From Turnera subulata (Eukaryota; Streptophyta; Magnoliopsida; Malpighiales; Passifloraceae): DNA of 64,000 nt. The DNA is taken from the NCBI GenBank assembly GCA_028386065.3, contig JAKUCV010000331.1:163400-227399 (forward strand), read 5' to 3'. A program made the translations under genes and the position numbers. Below are positions 23,691 to 35,789 of the stretch, in pieces; positions within the stretch are counted from its first letter, which is position 1, and every line of letters begins with the position of its first letter. Below the pieces are notes generated by a model. The model was not told where the DNA came from. It searched no databases and saw only the letters and a list, made by a program, of their open reading frames with translations.

Positions 23691-25314
23691 ATTGTCTAGG
23701 TGATTCTATTTTTATTATTACTCACCGGTATATCTTAATACTGTGATTAAGTTTTTATCACTTATCCTGAGCAGGCACTCTGCCTCCCAACTCGTCTGGA
23801 TAATCACAACTGTTATCACAATACTAGTACTCTCGGTACCCATCTCATACTCATTGCACAACAATAAGAACAATATTGATGTTAACAACACAATATACAA
23901 TCCATCAACCATTCATAGTCACAGCAAAAATGTTCACAACAAGATACATTCAGCATAACAGGAAACAAACCACAACTTCGCATAACGGGCAACATATTAA
24001 TAATTACTTTTCCTCACGAGTTTCTCCCACGGGTTCCAGGCCCACGTTCAGGTTCCCTTCACCTAGATGTATTAACATACAGTTACATAAATGCATAACA
24101 AAATGATATGTGTATGATTGTCTAATACCGAGTTCCGTTTATAGTACCGTTATACTTTAAAATATTATATATTCCTGGTTATATCCTTGGTATATATGCA
24201 TTTATATAGAATAATAATATAATGTATCACATATTTATTTCGAATATATACTGATATATATAATTATCATCATAATAATAATAATTATTATTATACCGTT
24301 AATATAATTCTGGTTATATAAATATGTGTGTGAACAACTGGCCAACCCACATGTACGTCCATGAGCATTCCTCTTTGACTCAGCCCAGTACTCTAGCCCA
24401 CTCAATAGACCCAGACCAGGCCTTCAGTCCAGCTCGCTAACCGGTGCGTCAACTCACTCATGAGTCGGCAGCACTGAACTCGATAGATGCAGCGTTGGGT
24501 GAGGATGGTTGCGGGCGACGCGAGGAGGAAGAAGAACGGTGCGAGCTGCTCGAGGCGGCGGGGCGCCGTAAAGGGCGACTACTGTGAGCAGAGTCACAAC
24601 TCGCTTCGGCGCTGCGGTTCGAGCGGCAGCGGTGATTTGCAACAGAGGTTGTGGCTGGTGGTGGCGCGACAGCGTGCGAGGGAGGAGGTAGCGATGGTGG
24701 TGGTGTGGCGCGTGATGGTGGAGAGCGAAGGAAGAAGATGAAGAAGAGATGGTAGGAATGTTGCGTCGTTTTAATGCTTGGGCTTGTTTTGTTTTTCTTT
24801 TTTTTAAAAAAAATATTACTATATGGAAAATGAGTATGGGTAACAAGGCACTAGTGTAGGAAATGAGAAGGAAAGAAGAAGGTAGCTCGTGTACATGGAG
24901 GGTGAAGAATGCATGGTTTTACAGTGAGAGAAAGAAGGAAACAAATAAATGAGGCAGACAAAATTAAGGCTGAGGAAAAGAAAGAAGAGATAAAAAGATG
25001 TCGGCCAATAATCTATAATTGATCAGAAATATTACAGAATTATTGAGTGTTATTGTGTACGGTGAATAATTCAGCATGAAAGAATCTGAACTAGGAAAAT
25101 ATCCTTTATGCCTCTTCCTTTGGTTTTTCAAATTAACTTAGAGGTATAACTGTATTTTCATAGTTTTCCTAGTACGGAACATTCCAACTTATCTAGAAAA
25201 ATCCGTAAAAATTTTCTTGGCATGGAATAAGTCTGCAATCCGATGCTCGGTTTACCATGAATTAATTACCAATGATTAATTTCTCACGGTATCTCGGTTA
25301 AACGTAAGATTTTA
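23691..25314 (-). mobile_element. Gypsy-1 5' LTR, outer part
   Basis: Resumes the Gypsy-1 5' LTR after the solo-LTR insertion. It aligns with the 3' LTR (2815-4500), sharing the AT-rich middle, the GC-rich block (24420-24740) and the CTCGGTTTACCATGAATTAA stretch near 25250. The match stops at about 25313; beyond it lies the psbR promoter region. Confidence 0.82.
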
Positions 25315-25575
25315 TGTGTGAAATCCGGGAGAATTACCCGTAAAATGGACAACAACGTTGGGTCCATAAAATAGCTGCTTTGTTTTGGTAGTACAGAATA
25401 AAATAGCTTTCTAACACCAAATGGTGCTACTGTTTCCATATGAGGCAGTGGAGTGTTTGGCTTTGGGAGAGAAAAGTATTATATACAGACAGAAGCAATG
25501 GCGTGCAGATGGATGGGGAGAGATTAGAGTTGAAGAAAAGAAGGGGGAAATAAAACGTAAATGATTAGGATCTTG

Positions 25576-25643
25576 CACGTGTGAGTAAAAGTATGAGATG
25601 GCAGAAGGCTTAAGAGTGGCACACCCACCCCACCCGGATAAGG
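25576..25643 (+). promoter_or_regulatory. psbR upstream light-type motifs: G-box and I-box
   Basis: CACGTG at 25576-25581 and GATAAGG at 25637-25643 lie 299 and 238 bases upstream of the psbR start codon. G-box plus I-box (GATAAGR) pairs are common in light-regulated photosynthesis promoters. A weak TATA-like stretch (CCTATAATC) is at about 25726. That these control psbR is inference from position. Confidence 0.5.
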
Positions 25644-25874
25644 TTTCTGAGGATATCATATCATATCCAACCAGAGCACCTTCTCAACCACACATCGTCC
25701 GATTGATGATTGTTGCGTGGCACTCCCTATAATCATCGTATTGTCACGACACACACACCACAGATTATTTTGTTTTACAAAGAAAAAAAAAAAGAAGGAA
25801 GAAAATAGTAATAAAGAAAGAAAGAAAAGAAGATCAAGGTACGTAGCAAGCAAAGCAAATCAAAGCACAGCACA

Positions 25875-27291
25875 ATGGCAGCAGCCTCAGTCGTGGCTTC
25901 TTCTCTGAACCTACAACCATCTCTTCTCACCGTTAACAAGTCTCCAGTTGCTAGAGGGCTCCCTACCCTCTCTAGGAGAACTTTCAGAGTCGTGGCAAGT
26001 GGTGTCAAGAAGCTCAAGACTGATAAGCCTTATGGTCTGTTCTGTACATACTATACTACTTCTTTTGTTTCTATTATTTCTCAATTACTACTCTCTTTAA
26101 TTTCCCATGCAATGGCACATGAAACTACACCAACCATTTAATTAATTAATGGAAGTACTGTTCTTGAACATATCATATACCATCTTCTTATGTATATTGT
26201 TTTCCTATATATAGGAATCAACGGTGGCATGGATTTGAGGGATGGGGTTGATGCCTCCGGGAGGAAAGGCAAGGTTTGTCTCTGATGTGATGACTCTTTA
26301 ATTGTTCCCTTTCCTTCTTCCCTACCTAGGTCCCAACTTTTAACTCCATTATTCCTTTGCTCCGCCGCTCCCAATATTCATGTACGTCTACGTCTACAAC
26401 ACACACATAAAGTGTGTCGGTGAAATTTGCATCATAATTGTGCTTGGAATTTGAGATATGTAGTTATATTATCATATTGATCAATTAAGGTCATGCCTCC
26501 TCCTTGTTTGATGCAGGGAAAGGGCGTATACCAGTATGTTGACAAATATGGTGCCAACGTCGATGGATACAGGTAGGCTTTTCTGTCAGTCCGGATTCTC
26601 TGTTTGTTATTCCACAACACCTACTCCCTTATATTAGGCTCCTACTTGAGAATTCTACATCTAATTTCAGTTCCACACCAAAATCCCCTACGACTCAGTT
26701 TTGCAGGTTTTATACGTATATTCATTATTAAATGTTTTATATAAGTGTCGTAAATGAATAACTATCCCAAATCAAGGAGAGGAGTTTCTCCATAATTTAG
26801 GTCTATTTATGTCACTATATATACTGACTAACTGTAAAACAATAATAATAGTAATTTTTATTTCTAAGGTTGAATTTTGCTTTGATGAAATTTATCTGAC
26901 AAACTAGCCTACTTCTTGATAAACATGCATATCAATAACTTCATCTGCTTTGGTTGTAACAATTTTGAAGCAGTGATGGTTGAGTTGATTGATATACCCT
27001 AGCTAATTCTTTGCTAATAATTATTCGCAGCCCCATCTTTAACGCTGATGAGTGGTCTCCAAGTGGTGATGTTTATGCTGGGGGTAAGTAGCTGAAATCC
27101 ATAGTCTCATATCATCACGCGAAATTAATTAAAAGCTGGAAAGAGTTTGTAGTTTGCGTATTTTTCCCATGATATTTTGCACTAATTTAAATGCAGGCGT
27201 TACTGGCTTGGCAATATGGGCTGTCACCCTAGCCGGCCTTCTTGCAGGAGGTGCACTCCTTGTTTACAACACAAGTGCCTTGGCGCAGTAA
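25875..27291 (+). CDS. psbR: Photosystem II 10 kDa polypeptide PsbR, 5 exons, 140 aa
   Basis: PsbR is a plant- and green-alga-specific thylakoid protein at the lumenal side of photosystem II that helps assemble the oxygen-evolving proteins, especially PsbP. Exons: 25875-26034, 26215-26273, 26517-26572, 27031-27083, 27197-27291. All introns are GT..AG, the frame is open throughout, and the total of 423 nt gives 140 aa, the usual precursor length. Residues 1-40 are a Ser/Ala/Arg-rich chloroplast transit peptide ([10 protein letters not shown] near the expected cleavage site). The mature part has [26 protein letters not shown] and [14 protein letters not shown], all strongly conserved. One hydrophobic helix (about 112-133, [19 protein letters not shown]) precedes the C-terminal NTSALAQ. 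The ATG is the first in frame and follows a 5' leader without upstream in-frame ATG. The gene appears intact. Confidence 0.97.
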
Positions 27292-28463
27292 CGTTCGACT
27301 ATTTCTAAGTTGGCTTAATATTTGTTGTATCCTAATTGTCCAGTTGGAAAAATATGAGATGTACAAACAAAACCTTTGTGTAATCGTTTTACACTTGGAT
27401 TTCTACAAGTGGTAATTAATATTTTCCTTGTTTTTAATTACTACCCTAATATCTATAATCTTCATTGTTGCTAGCTGTGATTGAATTTCTGGCTAGTTCA
27501 ACCTCAACTTCACAGGTACAAGACGTACGTAAATGTTCTGCTCGGGTATGTATATGCGTTAGTTGATCCTGAAAACAAAGTTGTAAGGCCAGGAAGGGAT
27601 GGACTGCAGATATGTGCCCGCAGGTAGGCGAAGTCTAAGAACTTAGTTATCAACTATTGCTGCTTGTAAAACACTGGAAGGAGGTAGATTAATTCGTAAC
27701 CACGTGACTACGTCCAACCAGCTTGTCAATGGATATGGATCCAATATCTCTTCTGGATGATGCTTGCTCAATTCGATCTAGTTATTTGTACACTGCCATA
27801 CAACCAAAAGTGACGACTTCAAACATTTTACCATGTGAACCGAAAGACCTCATATTGGCGCATGCATGTAATTATAAAGCAACAACACTTGTAACAAACT
27901 CATGTTCAACTAAAGGTTACATTCATGCATGAACTCAACAAAATGTACAATTATGTTTGGTGAGGCTCTGGGTGACAACTAGATGGCCATGGATACTCCG
28001 AATTCCAAGGAATTCCTAGATAAATTATGCACTATTGCGGTAACCGTTGTTCAAAATAAGTAGCTCTACAGAATTGTGCTTTTGTTTAGCTGCCCAAACT
28101 AAGATAAAATTCATCAGTTCATGTCCAATTGTCAAGGACGCGAAGCTGCAGCAGGAAATCAACAGAGTAACTCCTAGAAGTTGTTTCTCAGAAACCTCGA
28201 GGCTTGTAGAACCTTCATTCTGTCTTGCGCTCCAACATCAACATTGTATAGATACACTGCTTTCGACAACAAATTACGAGGCAACACCATCCAAAATCTG
28301 AAAAGAATGTGGAGATAAAATTGAGCTCTGCCAATTTAACTCTTGCAACTGAACACCAACCGCCTTAGCTTGGACAGAGTGTATCCTTCCAACTCCTTTC
28401 CAGCCTCAACATAACACAGCTGCGAGCAAAATCTTAGTGATAGCAGAGGCTGTCACGTCCCTG
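27292..28463. other. psbR-RECA1 convergent intergenic region
   Basis: Holds the 3' untranslated regions of psbR (+) and RECA1 (-). There are scattered short open frames but no conserved protein, repeat or RNA gene that I can recognise. Confidence 0.7.
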
Positions 28464-31400
28464 TTAAATTTCTTCAAGCATATTTTCAGTTTCATCTTGA
28501 AGAGGGAACGATGAGTTCTTTGTGGTTAGAGAGCCCCTATCCAGTGTTCCATCTTCCATCAAGGGCCGAACAATCTGCAGATGAGTATGATCATTATTTA
28601 TGCTAATCTTTGTGAAAGATTGCAGGTAGATATGTTTAGAAAGCATCAATGGTAAATGAAATGACAACTACATACACCAATCTTTTTTTTAAAAAAAAAA
28701 ACTCAACTCAATCAAGGGTACCATAGCAGCAGAACTAAATGAACTATATAGCCAAAATATAAATGCAAGATGCTAGCCACCAAACCAACTCAATCAAGGG
28801 TAACATAGCAGCAGAACTAAATGAACTATATAGCCAAAATATAAATGCAAGCTGCAAGGCCCCAAAACCTTCTCTATCTCTTCTTGAAGATGCGGATGCT
28901 CTTTCAAGTACTGCAATGCTCTCTCCCTTCCTTGCCCTAACCTTTTCTCCAAAATATCAACAGTACAAAACAATGAGTATTAACATTTTAATAGTCCACA
29001 AGCTTAGGAAGTTTCATCAACTCCTATCGAACTAGAACACAAAGTTATCTGAAATTACTCAGACCATTTCAACAACAATAGGCATGTCTCTGCGTGATAA
29101 AGTACACAAAGCTATAACCCAAAAAACTAAGTGTAGAATGTACCATTTAGATAATTTGATCAATACATCAAATGGCATGCAAGACTGTTATCACAGGTTC
29201 TCCACTAGATAAAAAGGAGATGGCATCTGAATAATGGTACAAGTAGATGGCAGTGGAGGTTCTAGTAAACTCCAGATTGAGATTCTAGAAAGTTGGAAGT
29301 CAAAGGCTCTGACAGAAAAGGGATCAAGGGAAGGTCCCTTAATCAGTTGCAACCAACAATAACCAGTTAACTAGCTAATGAGGACAGTCAAAACTTCCCA
29401 ACTGACTTAATCTTCTTTTTCTCTTCTCTTTCTTTTTCCTTGTGGGAAAAAAACTATTACAAATCATTACCAGTTCTGCTATAAACGAAACAAGTAATCA
29501 ATAAAGAACAGTTTTGATTGCTCATGGTTAAAGTTTAATCTGCAACCTAACAGAGGCCCGCAAGAAGACTAATAAGAATTTTGAATTTCATATGCCAAAA
29601 GTGCTGCATAGAGAAACCTCAAAAGATCAATTTTGTAGAAAACAATACATGAATCAACACCAGCAACCAAAATACAAGCCAATGGCTAACCTATGATCCC
29701 CATAGCTATACCAAGAACCCTTCTTGACCACAATATTCATCATTTCAGCAGTATCCAAAATGCAACCCTGCATATTAGATCAAGCAAGATCAGTAAAGCA
29801 GCTGGCACAAAAGTGGGAATGCTATGAGACTGCAATACCAACCAATTGGCTCACTCCCTCCCCAAATATAATTTCAAACTCTGCTTGCTTGTAGGGTCTT
29901 GATACCTATAAAAACCACCATATGAATAATAGCTCCTTAAGCACATCATCACAATGAAAGATCTAAGACAAAAGGTCAGAGATTATAGAGATGATGCCCT
30001 TTTCTATTACAGTATCCTGGAGCATCAACTAATTTCTGTGCAACTGCTTAAGAATAACACAGAAAACAGTTGTGCAGCACAATATATGCCAAGGAGGTTG
30101 AACAATGAAGCTTCGAAACTCAATGTAATGAAGCAGACATGCAATTACACAAACACAATGTGCCAAATCCACTACATGTCCTTTAGTAACCCAATCTTGC
30201 CGTAGGAAGAAGACATCAGCAGAAGCTAAAACAATTTGTGCAAATATGGTCCCAGAAGATTGGCATGGAATATAGGTCCATATTCATATGTGAGAGAATA
30301 TATTGCTTCATTCTAGGTTTAGAGATCATAGAAATGCAAATGTAAACTGCATATTTAAGAGCTAGATCACATTAAAGTATTTTAAAGGACAAAATATTCA
30401 CTTTCTAATGCTACTAAGTAATTTATTGGAATATTAACAAAATCTTCCCAATACTTCGACTTTTAGCATAATTTATACAAATTTAGTGTAGCAGATGCTC
30501 TTTTGTTAAGATCTGTAAAGTTGCAGGGCCTGTTTGGTAACGGAAAAATATTTTCATTTTCCCTCTCCAGTTTTCTACTCCATCTGTAATTTTAACTTTA
30601 CTGGGAAATTGGAGAACGTATTTGTCACAATTCTCATCAATTTGTTCCTAAATTAACTTTTATTAGTACAAGAAAAGAGATCCATGATAAGCAATCCTCA
30701 AACGTATATTAAAACAATTCTAGCATACCTTACTCTTCTGCACTCTTACACGAACCCGTACTCCTATATCTTCATCTCCCTTAACCAAAAACATGGTAGA
30801 TTCCTTAGTAAGGAAACTAGTAAATGGAATTTTTAATTAAGCAGAATAGTAGCAAAATTCCACTATAATACACCATTTGAGCTACTAATCCTTTCAAATC
30901 CTTCGCAAGAATCAAGCAGATGATGTGCTTACAGACTTTATCTTCCCAGTAGATCGTACTTCAAGGCGAACTGAAGCAAAGAATTTTAAAGCAATTCCAC
31001 CACTTGTTACTTCTGGATTCCCATAAAACACACCAATCTAATAAAGTCCATCAGTATCGTCATTAGTCATTAGGGTGCACAATAAATGTAAAAAGACAAG
31101 GAAACAAAGTCCAGTAAAGTAAGAGACCAGGCTTGCCAATAAGATAACTGCAAACATCTACTAGCACGTATCATAGTGGATCATTCAATAGTGCCGTATT
31201 TCCCTGTTCTTCAACAAAAAGTACCTTGTATCTTATTTGATTAAGGAAAATGAGAGTACAGCCAGCTTTAGAAGCATTTCCAGACATTTTACGCAGTGCT
31301 TGACTCATGAGTCGTGCTTGCAAACCCATTTGCTGCATTCCAATCTCACCCTGCATATTAAGATTGCATTGAGGAGGCACCTTGGTAAGAAACTTCACAG

Positions 31401-33362
31401 TTATTGGAGAACCATCTTAAGAAACAAAATTAGAATTACGCACTTCAATTTCTGCTCTCGGAGTGAGAGCTGACACAGAATCAACACAGATAAGATCTAC
31501 AGCTCCAGATCTGCACATACGATCTGCAACTGAAATATGGGAACATTATTAGTCTTCATAATAACAGTGGATTCATCACACTTCCTGGTCACAAGTTAGT
31601 CCCTCCCTCTGGTAAACAAAGAAGTGGTTAGTTTAATCATCCCTCCTGCGAATCAACATGCATTCTGAGACAGACTGGAAGAGCTAGTGCATGGATCTTT
31701 GGAGCAAAGGTAATGCAAAAGGAGAAAAAACTCATATAAGAAACAGCAAAAACAGTATGATGTGTGATACAGTCACCTGATAAGAAGATTCAAGTAGGGT
31801 AGCATCAATGCAATTTAGCCAAAGACGTATAATCCCATTGTTCAGTTTCTAAAGATAAGATACTAAATTATGGTTCAGAAAACACGAGGAACCAACTAGC
31901 AAAATCAAGTTTTCGGAACTAATCCAAGTTTTCGTCACCATAATCATATGCCATAGAAATACTGCTACTCCAATTTTTGTAAACTCTTAATGAAACAACA
32001 CAGCACAGAAAAGCTATAATACTTTCAAGTGCCATCTCGCCATGATCAGGTTGACAAACGATTAAATTTTCTACATCCACCCCAAGTGCTTTGGAATATG
32101 CTGGATCAAAAGCATGCTCTGCATCAACAAGCATAGCATTGCCTCCAAGTTTCTGCATATTAACGGAGAAAACGTCACATCATAGTTCTGAATTGATGTT
32201 GGGCACTTTCAACTATTGGTAATGATAGATAAGAAACTAAAACAAAGAATAGACAATAAGGTACCTGGACTTCTGCAATTGCATGGAGTGCAAGGGTAGT
32301 TTTCCCGCTGCTTTCTGGTCCAAATATCTGCAAAAGAATGGTAGGATACCGGCTATAATTCATTTATGGAAACTGCACAAGGGTTGCTCTCAATGGACAC
32401 AAAGCTGACAACTGGTAACAGAGTAGCAGTCAGCTATTGTGAGGTGTTTCGCGGAGCTCAGCAGGGAGATGGACGATGGCAGTTAAACATCGGAAACAAG
32501 GGCCAGAATAAAATGATTCCAGAAGTCAGGTGTACACAAACTTGGTTAGCTGCAAACTCATGTATAGCTTGTGACCATGCAAATTTGATTGATATGGAGG
32601 AGGAGGAAATGAAGCAAATGGATTTGCTTTTACAGTAAACAACAGACATATGTTGAGGTTTAAAGATGGGATAAGGTATACAAGTGAAGTGAAACGGGGG
32701 ACAAATAATGAGAGGAAAAAACAAAAAAAGGATGGAAGAGGGAAAAGGGGGAACAAACAAACCTCTACAATTCTTCCTTTGGGAAGGCCACCGCCCAAAG
32801 CAAAATCTAGGGTCAAACAGCCACTGGGAAAAGTCTCACTGCATATACAAAAAGGGAAGAGGAAGGGATACCAAAGGCAGAAACAAGAGAGGAAAGTAAC
32901 GGGGAAGAAGAAGAAGAAGAAGAAATGGGTACTGACACAAGAGCTGCACCGGCGCTGCCCAACCTGGTAACGCTTCCTTTTCCAAATGAGGAGTTGACGT
33001 CGTTCATAGCTGCATCCAGTGCTTTTTGCTGCAATCGAATAAAACACAACCATAAACCCATAAGTTTTATTCAATTCAAGGTTATATATATATGCATATG
33101 GATATGTTATGATTATGAGAAGAAGAAGAAGAAGAATGGAGGCAGGGAAAGTAGTAGGTACTCGGTCGAGGAACCGGGATTCGAGGTCGGAAGAAATGGA
33201 GCCGTTGTTGTTCACTTTTGGTTGGTAATCGCACCGGATTTTCTTGCCGCCCCCGCCTCCGCCTGAAGGGATGCGAACAGACAAAGGAGAGCAGAGGCAG
33301 ACATTCGGGATTGCTTTTATGTAGGGGATTGAACTTGAATATTTCCATTGCTTACACTCCAT
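28464..33362 (-). CDS. RECA1: RecA-type recombinase, chloroplast RECA1-like, 13 exons, 417 aa
   Basis: Organellar RecA pairs and exchanges homologous DNA strands and guards plastid genome integrity. Exons (minus): 33362-33162, 33028-32937, 32838-32763, 32327-32265, 32152-32023, 31529-31444, 31350-31225, 31037-30933, 30779-30729, 29905-29843, 29767-29691, 28941-28869, 28574-28464. These sum to 1254 nt with phases matching at every junction. Walker A is GPESSGKT (residues 126-133), Walker B VDLICVD (198-204), and the L2-type loop [14 protein letters not shown] (264-277). Residues 1-60 look like a transit peptide with a Gly run. [20 protein letters not shown] at the start of the core is the form I associate with the cyanobacterial-type plastid paralogue rather than the mitochondrial ones, so paralogue identity is inference. 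An in-frame stop lies 12 bases upstream of the ATG. The C terminus is moderately acidic. Confidence 0.9.
28708..28857. repeat. Direct duplication (~68 bp) in RECA1 intron 12
   Basis: Two near-identical units (28708-28775 and 28790-28857) sharing CATAGCAGCAGAACTAAATG and what follows, separated by ~14 bases. They are close to the exon 12 donor side and do not alter the coding exons. Confidence 0.85.
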
Positions 33363-33395
33363 CCTCTTTCAACACCAAACTCTTTACCCAACCCA

Positions 33396-33396
<1 letters not shown>

Positions 33397-33426
<30 letters not shown>

Positions 33427-33455
33427 CTTCTTCTTCTTCTTCTTCTTCTTCTTCT
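33397..33455. repeat. (CTT)n microsatellite, ~20 units, just upstream of RECA1
   Basis: Pure trinucleotide run beginning 35 bases upstream of the RECA1 ATG (GAA repeat in the gene's sense), probably in its 5' untranslated region or core promoter. A second low-complexity (TTTTC)n run follows at about 33590-33631. Confidence 0.95.
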
Positions 33456-33889
33456 CCAGATATAGAAACACAAAACCACTAATAATTTATTGATTCAACA
33501 AACCCACCACCACCGCTCCAACCGCCACCGGCTGCAGTGTAGCACCAATTCCAGAGAGAGAAGCAAGCAAGCAGAGAAGCGCCGCGCCGTCTTTTCTTTT
33601 TCTTTTTCTTTTTCTTTTTCCTTTTTCTTGCCACCCCGGCCCAAAGTATAACCAAAAAAATCAACTCAGACTTTTATCGAATACTAAGGGACTGTTTGGT
33701 ATCGTTGCAGTTTTTGTTTTTGGTTTATTTTTTTTTTAAAAAAAAAACTGAAAACATATTTGGCTATACAGCATGATTTTCGTTTTTTTAAGCATCAAGT
33801 GGCAACAAAATCCAAATTTAAAGAAACCATAAAAAGTGGTTTTTGTGTTTTGGTTTTTGATTTACAAATCAATTCTAAATTCTAAAACT

Positions 33890-34085
33890 CAAAAATTTTA
33901 AACTCAAAACTATACCCTAACCCAAACTATGAATCCTAAATCTTAAAAATCTTTAAAATTTTAAACCCTAAAATTCTAAACAGTGAATCCTAAACCCTAA
34001 AAACCTTTAAAATTTTAAACCCTAAACCCAAATCTTAAATCCTTAACCCTAAAAATCTAAAAAATTTTAAACCCTAAACATAATA
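33890..34085. repeat. Degenerate telomere-like AAACCCTAA motifs
   Basis: Repeated AAACCCTAAA and close variants (CTAAACC, AACCCTAAAAA) separated by AAATTTTAAA-type spacers. The array is short and imperfect, resembling interstitial telomere-like DNA or clustered telo-boxes rather than a true telomere. Confidence 0.6.
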
Positions 34086-34263
34086 AATTCAATTTCGCTT
34101 TCTCTACGTATTTATCCCTCATACCTATTTAGCATTCCATTGGCGCTTCCTTTAGAGTTTTGCCCGACTAATCTAGATTTGATTCGGATTGTGCACCTGG
34201 ATATGAGTATACGAGGGTTTGAATCTGAATCCTCGGAAAAGCGGAACCAATTCACTTACTACC

Positions 34264-34789
34264 TAGACCTGGCAAAACGGGTATTGACACGACAACCCAA
34301 CACGAAATTAGTAGGTATATGTCAGAGATTTTTAACCCGTTTAATTAAATGGGTCGACCTGACACGATACGAAAATTAGCAGGTCAGGTGCGGGTTGGCC
34401 TGCCAACCCGATGGGTACAAGTATTTTACTTATTTAATACAATGCTTAAGGTCAAAGTTATTAAAATTAACTAAAAATATTTTTGTAAATGCTTTAAAAT
34501 ATCATTATATTATGATTCTAGAATTTATAATTTTATTTAATATATGAAAAAATCTAATTATATGCCTATTTGCTTAGAAAATACAACGACTCGTGCAAAA
34601 TGGAAAATTTCAAACTAATTTTAGGCTTGTTAGATTTAATAGGTAACCCATGAGTCAATCCGAACCCGACACGATAATAAATGGATTGGACACGATACGA
34701 CACGATTATTAAATAAGTTGGGTCGGATTGAAGAATTAGAACCCGTTTACCTGTTCAACCTGACACGACAACACGAATTGCCAAGTCTA
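34264..34789. mobile_element. hAT-type MITE, 526 bp, 8-bp target duplication
   Basis: Terminal inverted repeats TAGACCTGGCAA at 34264 and TTGCCAAGTCTA ending at 34789 (one mismatch in 12). Flanking 8-mers are TTACTACC (34256-34263) and TTACTATC (34790-34797). There is no coding capacity; the inner part has ACCCG/CGGGT-rich arms that are also partly inverted. An 8-bp duplication points to the hAT superfamily. Confidence 0.8.
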
Positions 34790-34797
34790 TTACTATC

Positions 34798-35029
34798 TAG
34801 ACCAACCCCATATTAGTGACATATCTTTCAGTTCACTTTTTACACCCCCTCACCGTTTGGATATATTGGCAAATGAAGAGAAGCAAAGAAAATTTTAATT
34901 TAATTTGATCCGCAAAATTTTTTAGTAGAGGAGAAGGCCAATTTTAACCTCCATTCTTAACCATTCCTATTAAAATGTCACTCACATAATTTAATATCTA
35001 ATATATAATTTTTAATCTAATATCTAATG

Positions 35030-35075
<46 letters not shown>

Positions 35076-35785
35076 CAAAACACATCTCAAGAAATGATGT
35101 CGGGAAGGAAGTTTAAGAGAATATAAGGTAGACATGTGGTATTGTACAGTCTTTTTCACACAACATCAATTTGGCAATTGTCTTGGTTTTGGGTCAGTTT
35201 ATCTAAATTTCAAAACATAATTCAAATATTGAGGCTTAAAATACCATATATAAAGCAAGAAAAATATTGAGAGAAAATAATCTGATTGCCAGTTTGAATT
35301 GGATAATGAAAACATATCATATTTTGTAAATAATATTACTGTAATAATGATATACATAGCCAAACTCAATTTCCATGCCCGTGTATTTCACGGGGATGTG
35401 TACTAGCAATATATAATAGCAGAGTCTTTACTCAAGAGCTCTATTATTTTGACGCCTAAGATCTTGCAGAGATAACATGTGACATATAGAAATTTTTTAA
35501 AAAATAAATACAAATAATGAAAAATTATTTTTTCCAAATTAACTTTTTTAATATGGTAATTAATGTTATGCCTGACTAATAGAAGAAAAAAAGAGTATCA
35601 TAAGTAATTGTTTGAAGAAAAAAATATAATGGAAAATATTAAATGAGTATCAACATTGATACTGACCTTTTTTAGGGAAAGTAAAAAGATAAATAAATGT
35701 TACATTAATTAAAGCAATTTTTTTTTAGAATCAATTAATTAAAGCAATTTCCAAAGGCATAAACAATTGGTATTAATATATGCGT
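34798..35785. other. AT-rich intergenic stretch with (TA)n run
   Basis: Contains a TA dinucleotide repeat at about 35034-35074. Otherwise AT-rich sequence without a recognisable gene or element. Confidence 0.6.
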
Positions 35786-35789
35786 TATC

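Larger units (their letters stand above)
2814..25314 (-). mobile_element. Gypsy-1: decayed Del/Tekay-type chromovirus with nested insertions
   Basis: Full order on the minus strand: 5' LTR (25314-23691 then 9745-9193, split), primer binding site 9189-9178, gag, protease, reverse transcriptase, RNase H, integrase and chromodomain-like tail down to 4530, polypurine tract 4524-4513, and 3' LTR 4512-2814 (cut by Copia-A). Matching LTR stretches at 2815-4500 and 23745-25313 show they are one pair; a full LTR would be ~2.2 kb. Every coding domain carries frameshifts or stops, so the element is dead. Its outer 5' end falls about 560 bases upstream of the psbR start codon. The last ~13 bases expected at the 5' LTR tip are not recognisable at 25314. 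Confidence 0.88.

Noticed and set aside
28464..33362. Possible bacterial contamination because of a RecA protein
   Set aside because: The gene has 12 spliceosomal introns and a transit-like N terminus; organellar RecA is normal in plants.
33690..33860. MITE suggested by GGGACTGTTTGGTATCG (also GGGCCTGTTTGGTAAC at about 30528)
   Set aside because: Only one end is recognisable in each case; no inverted partner or target duplication seen.
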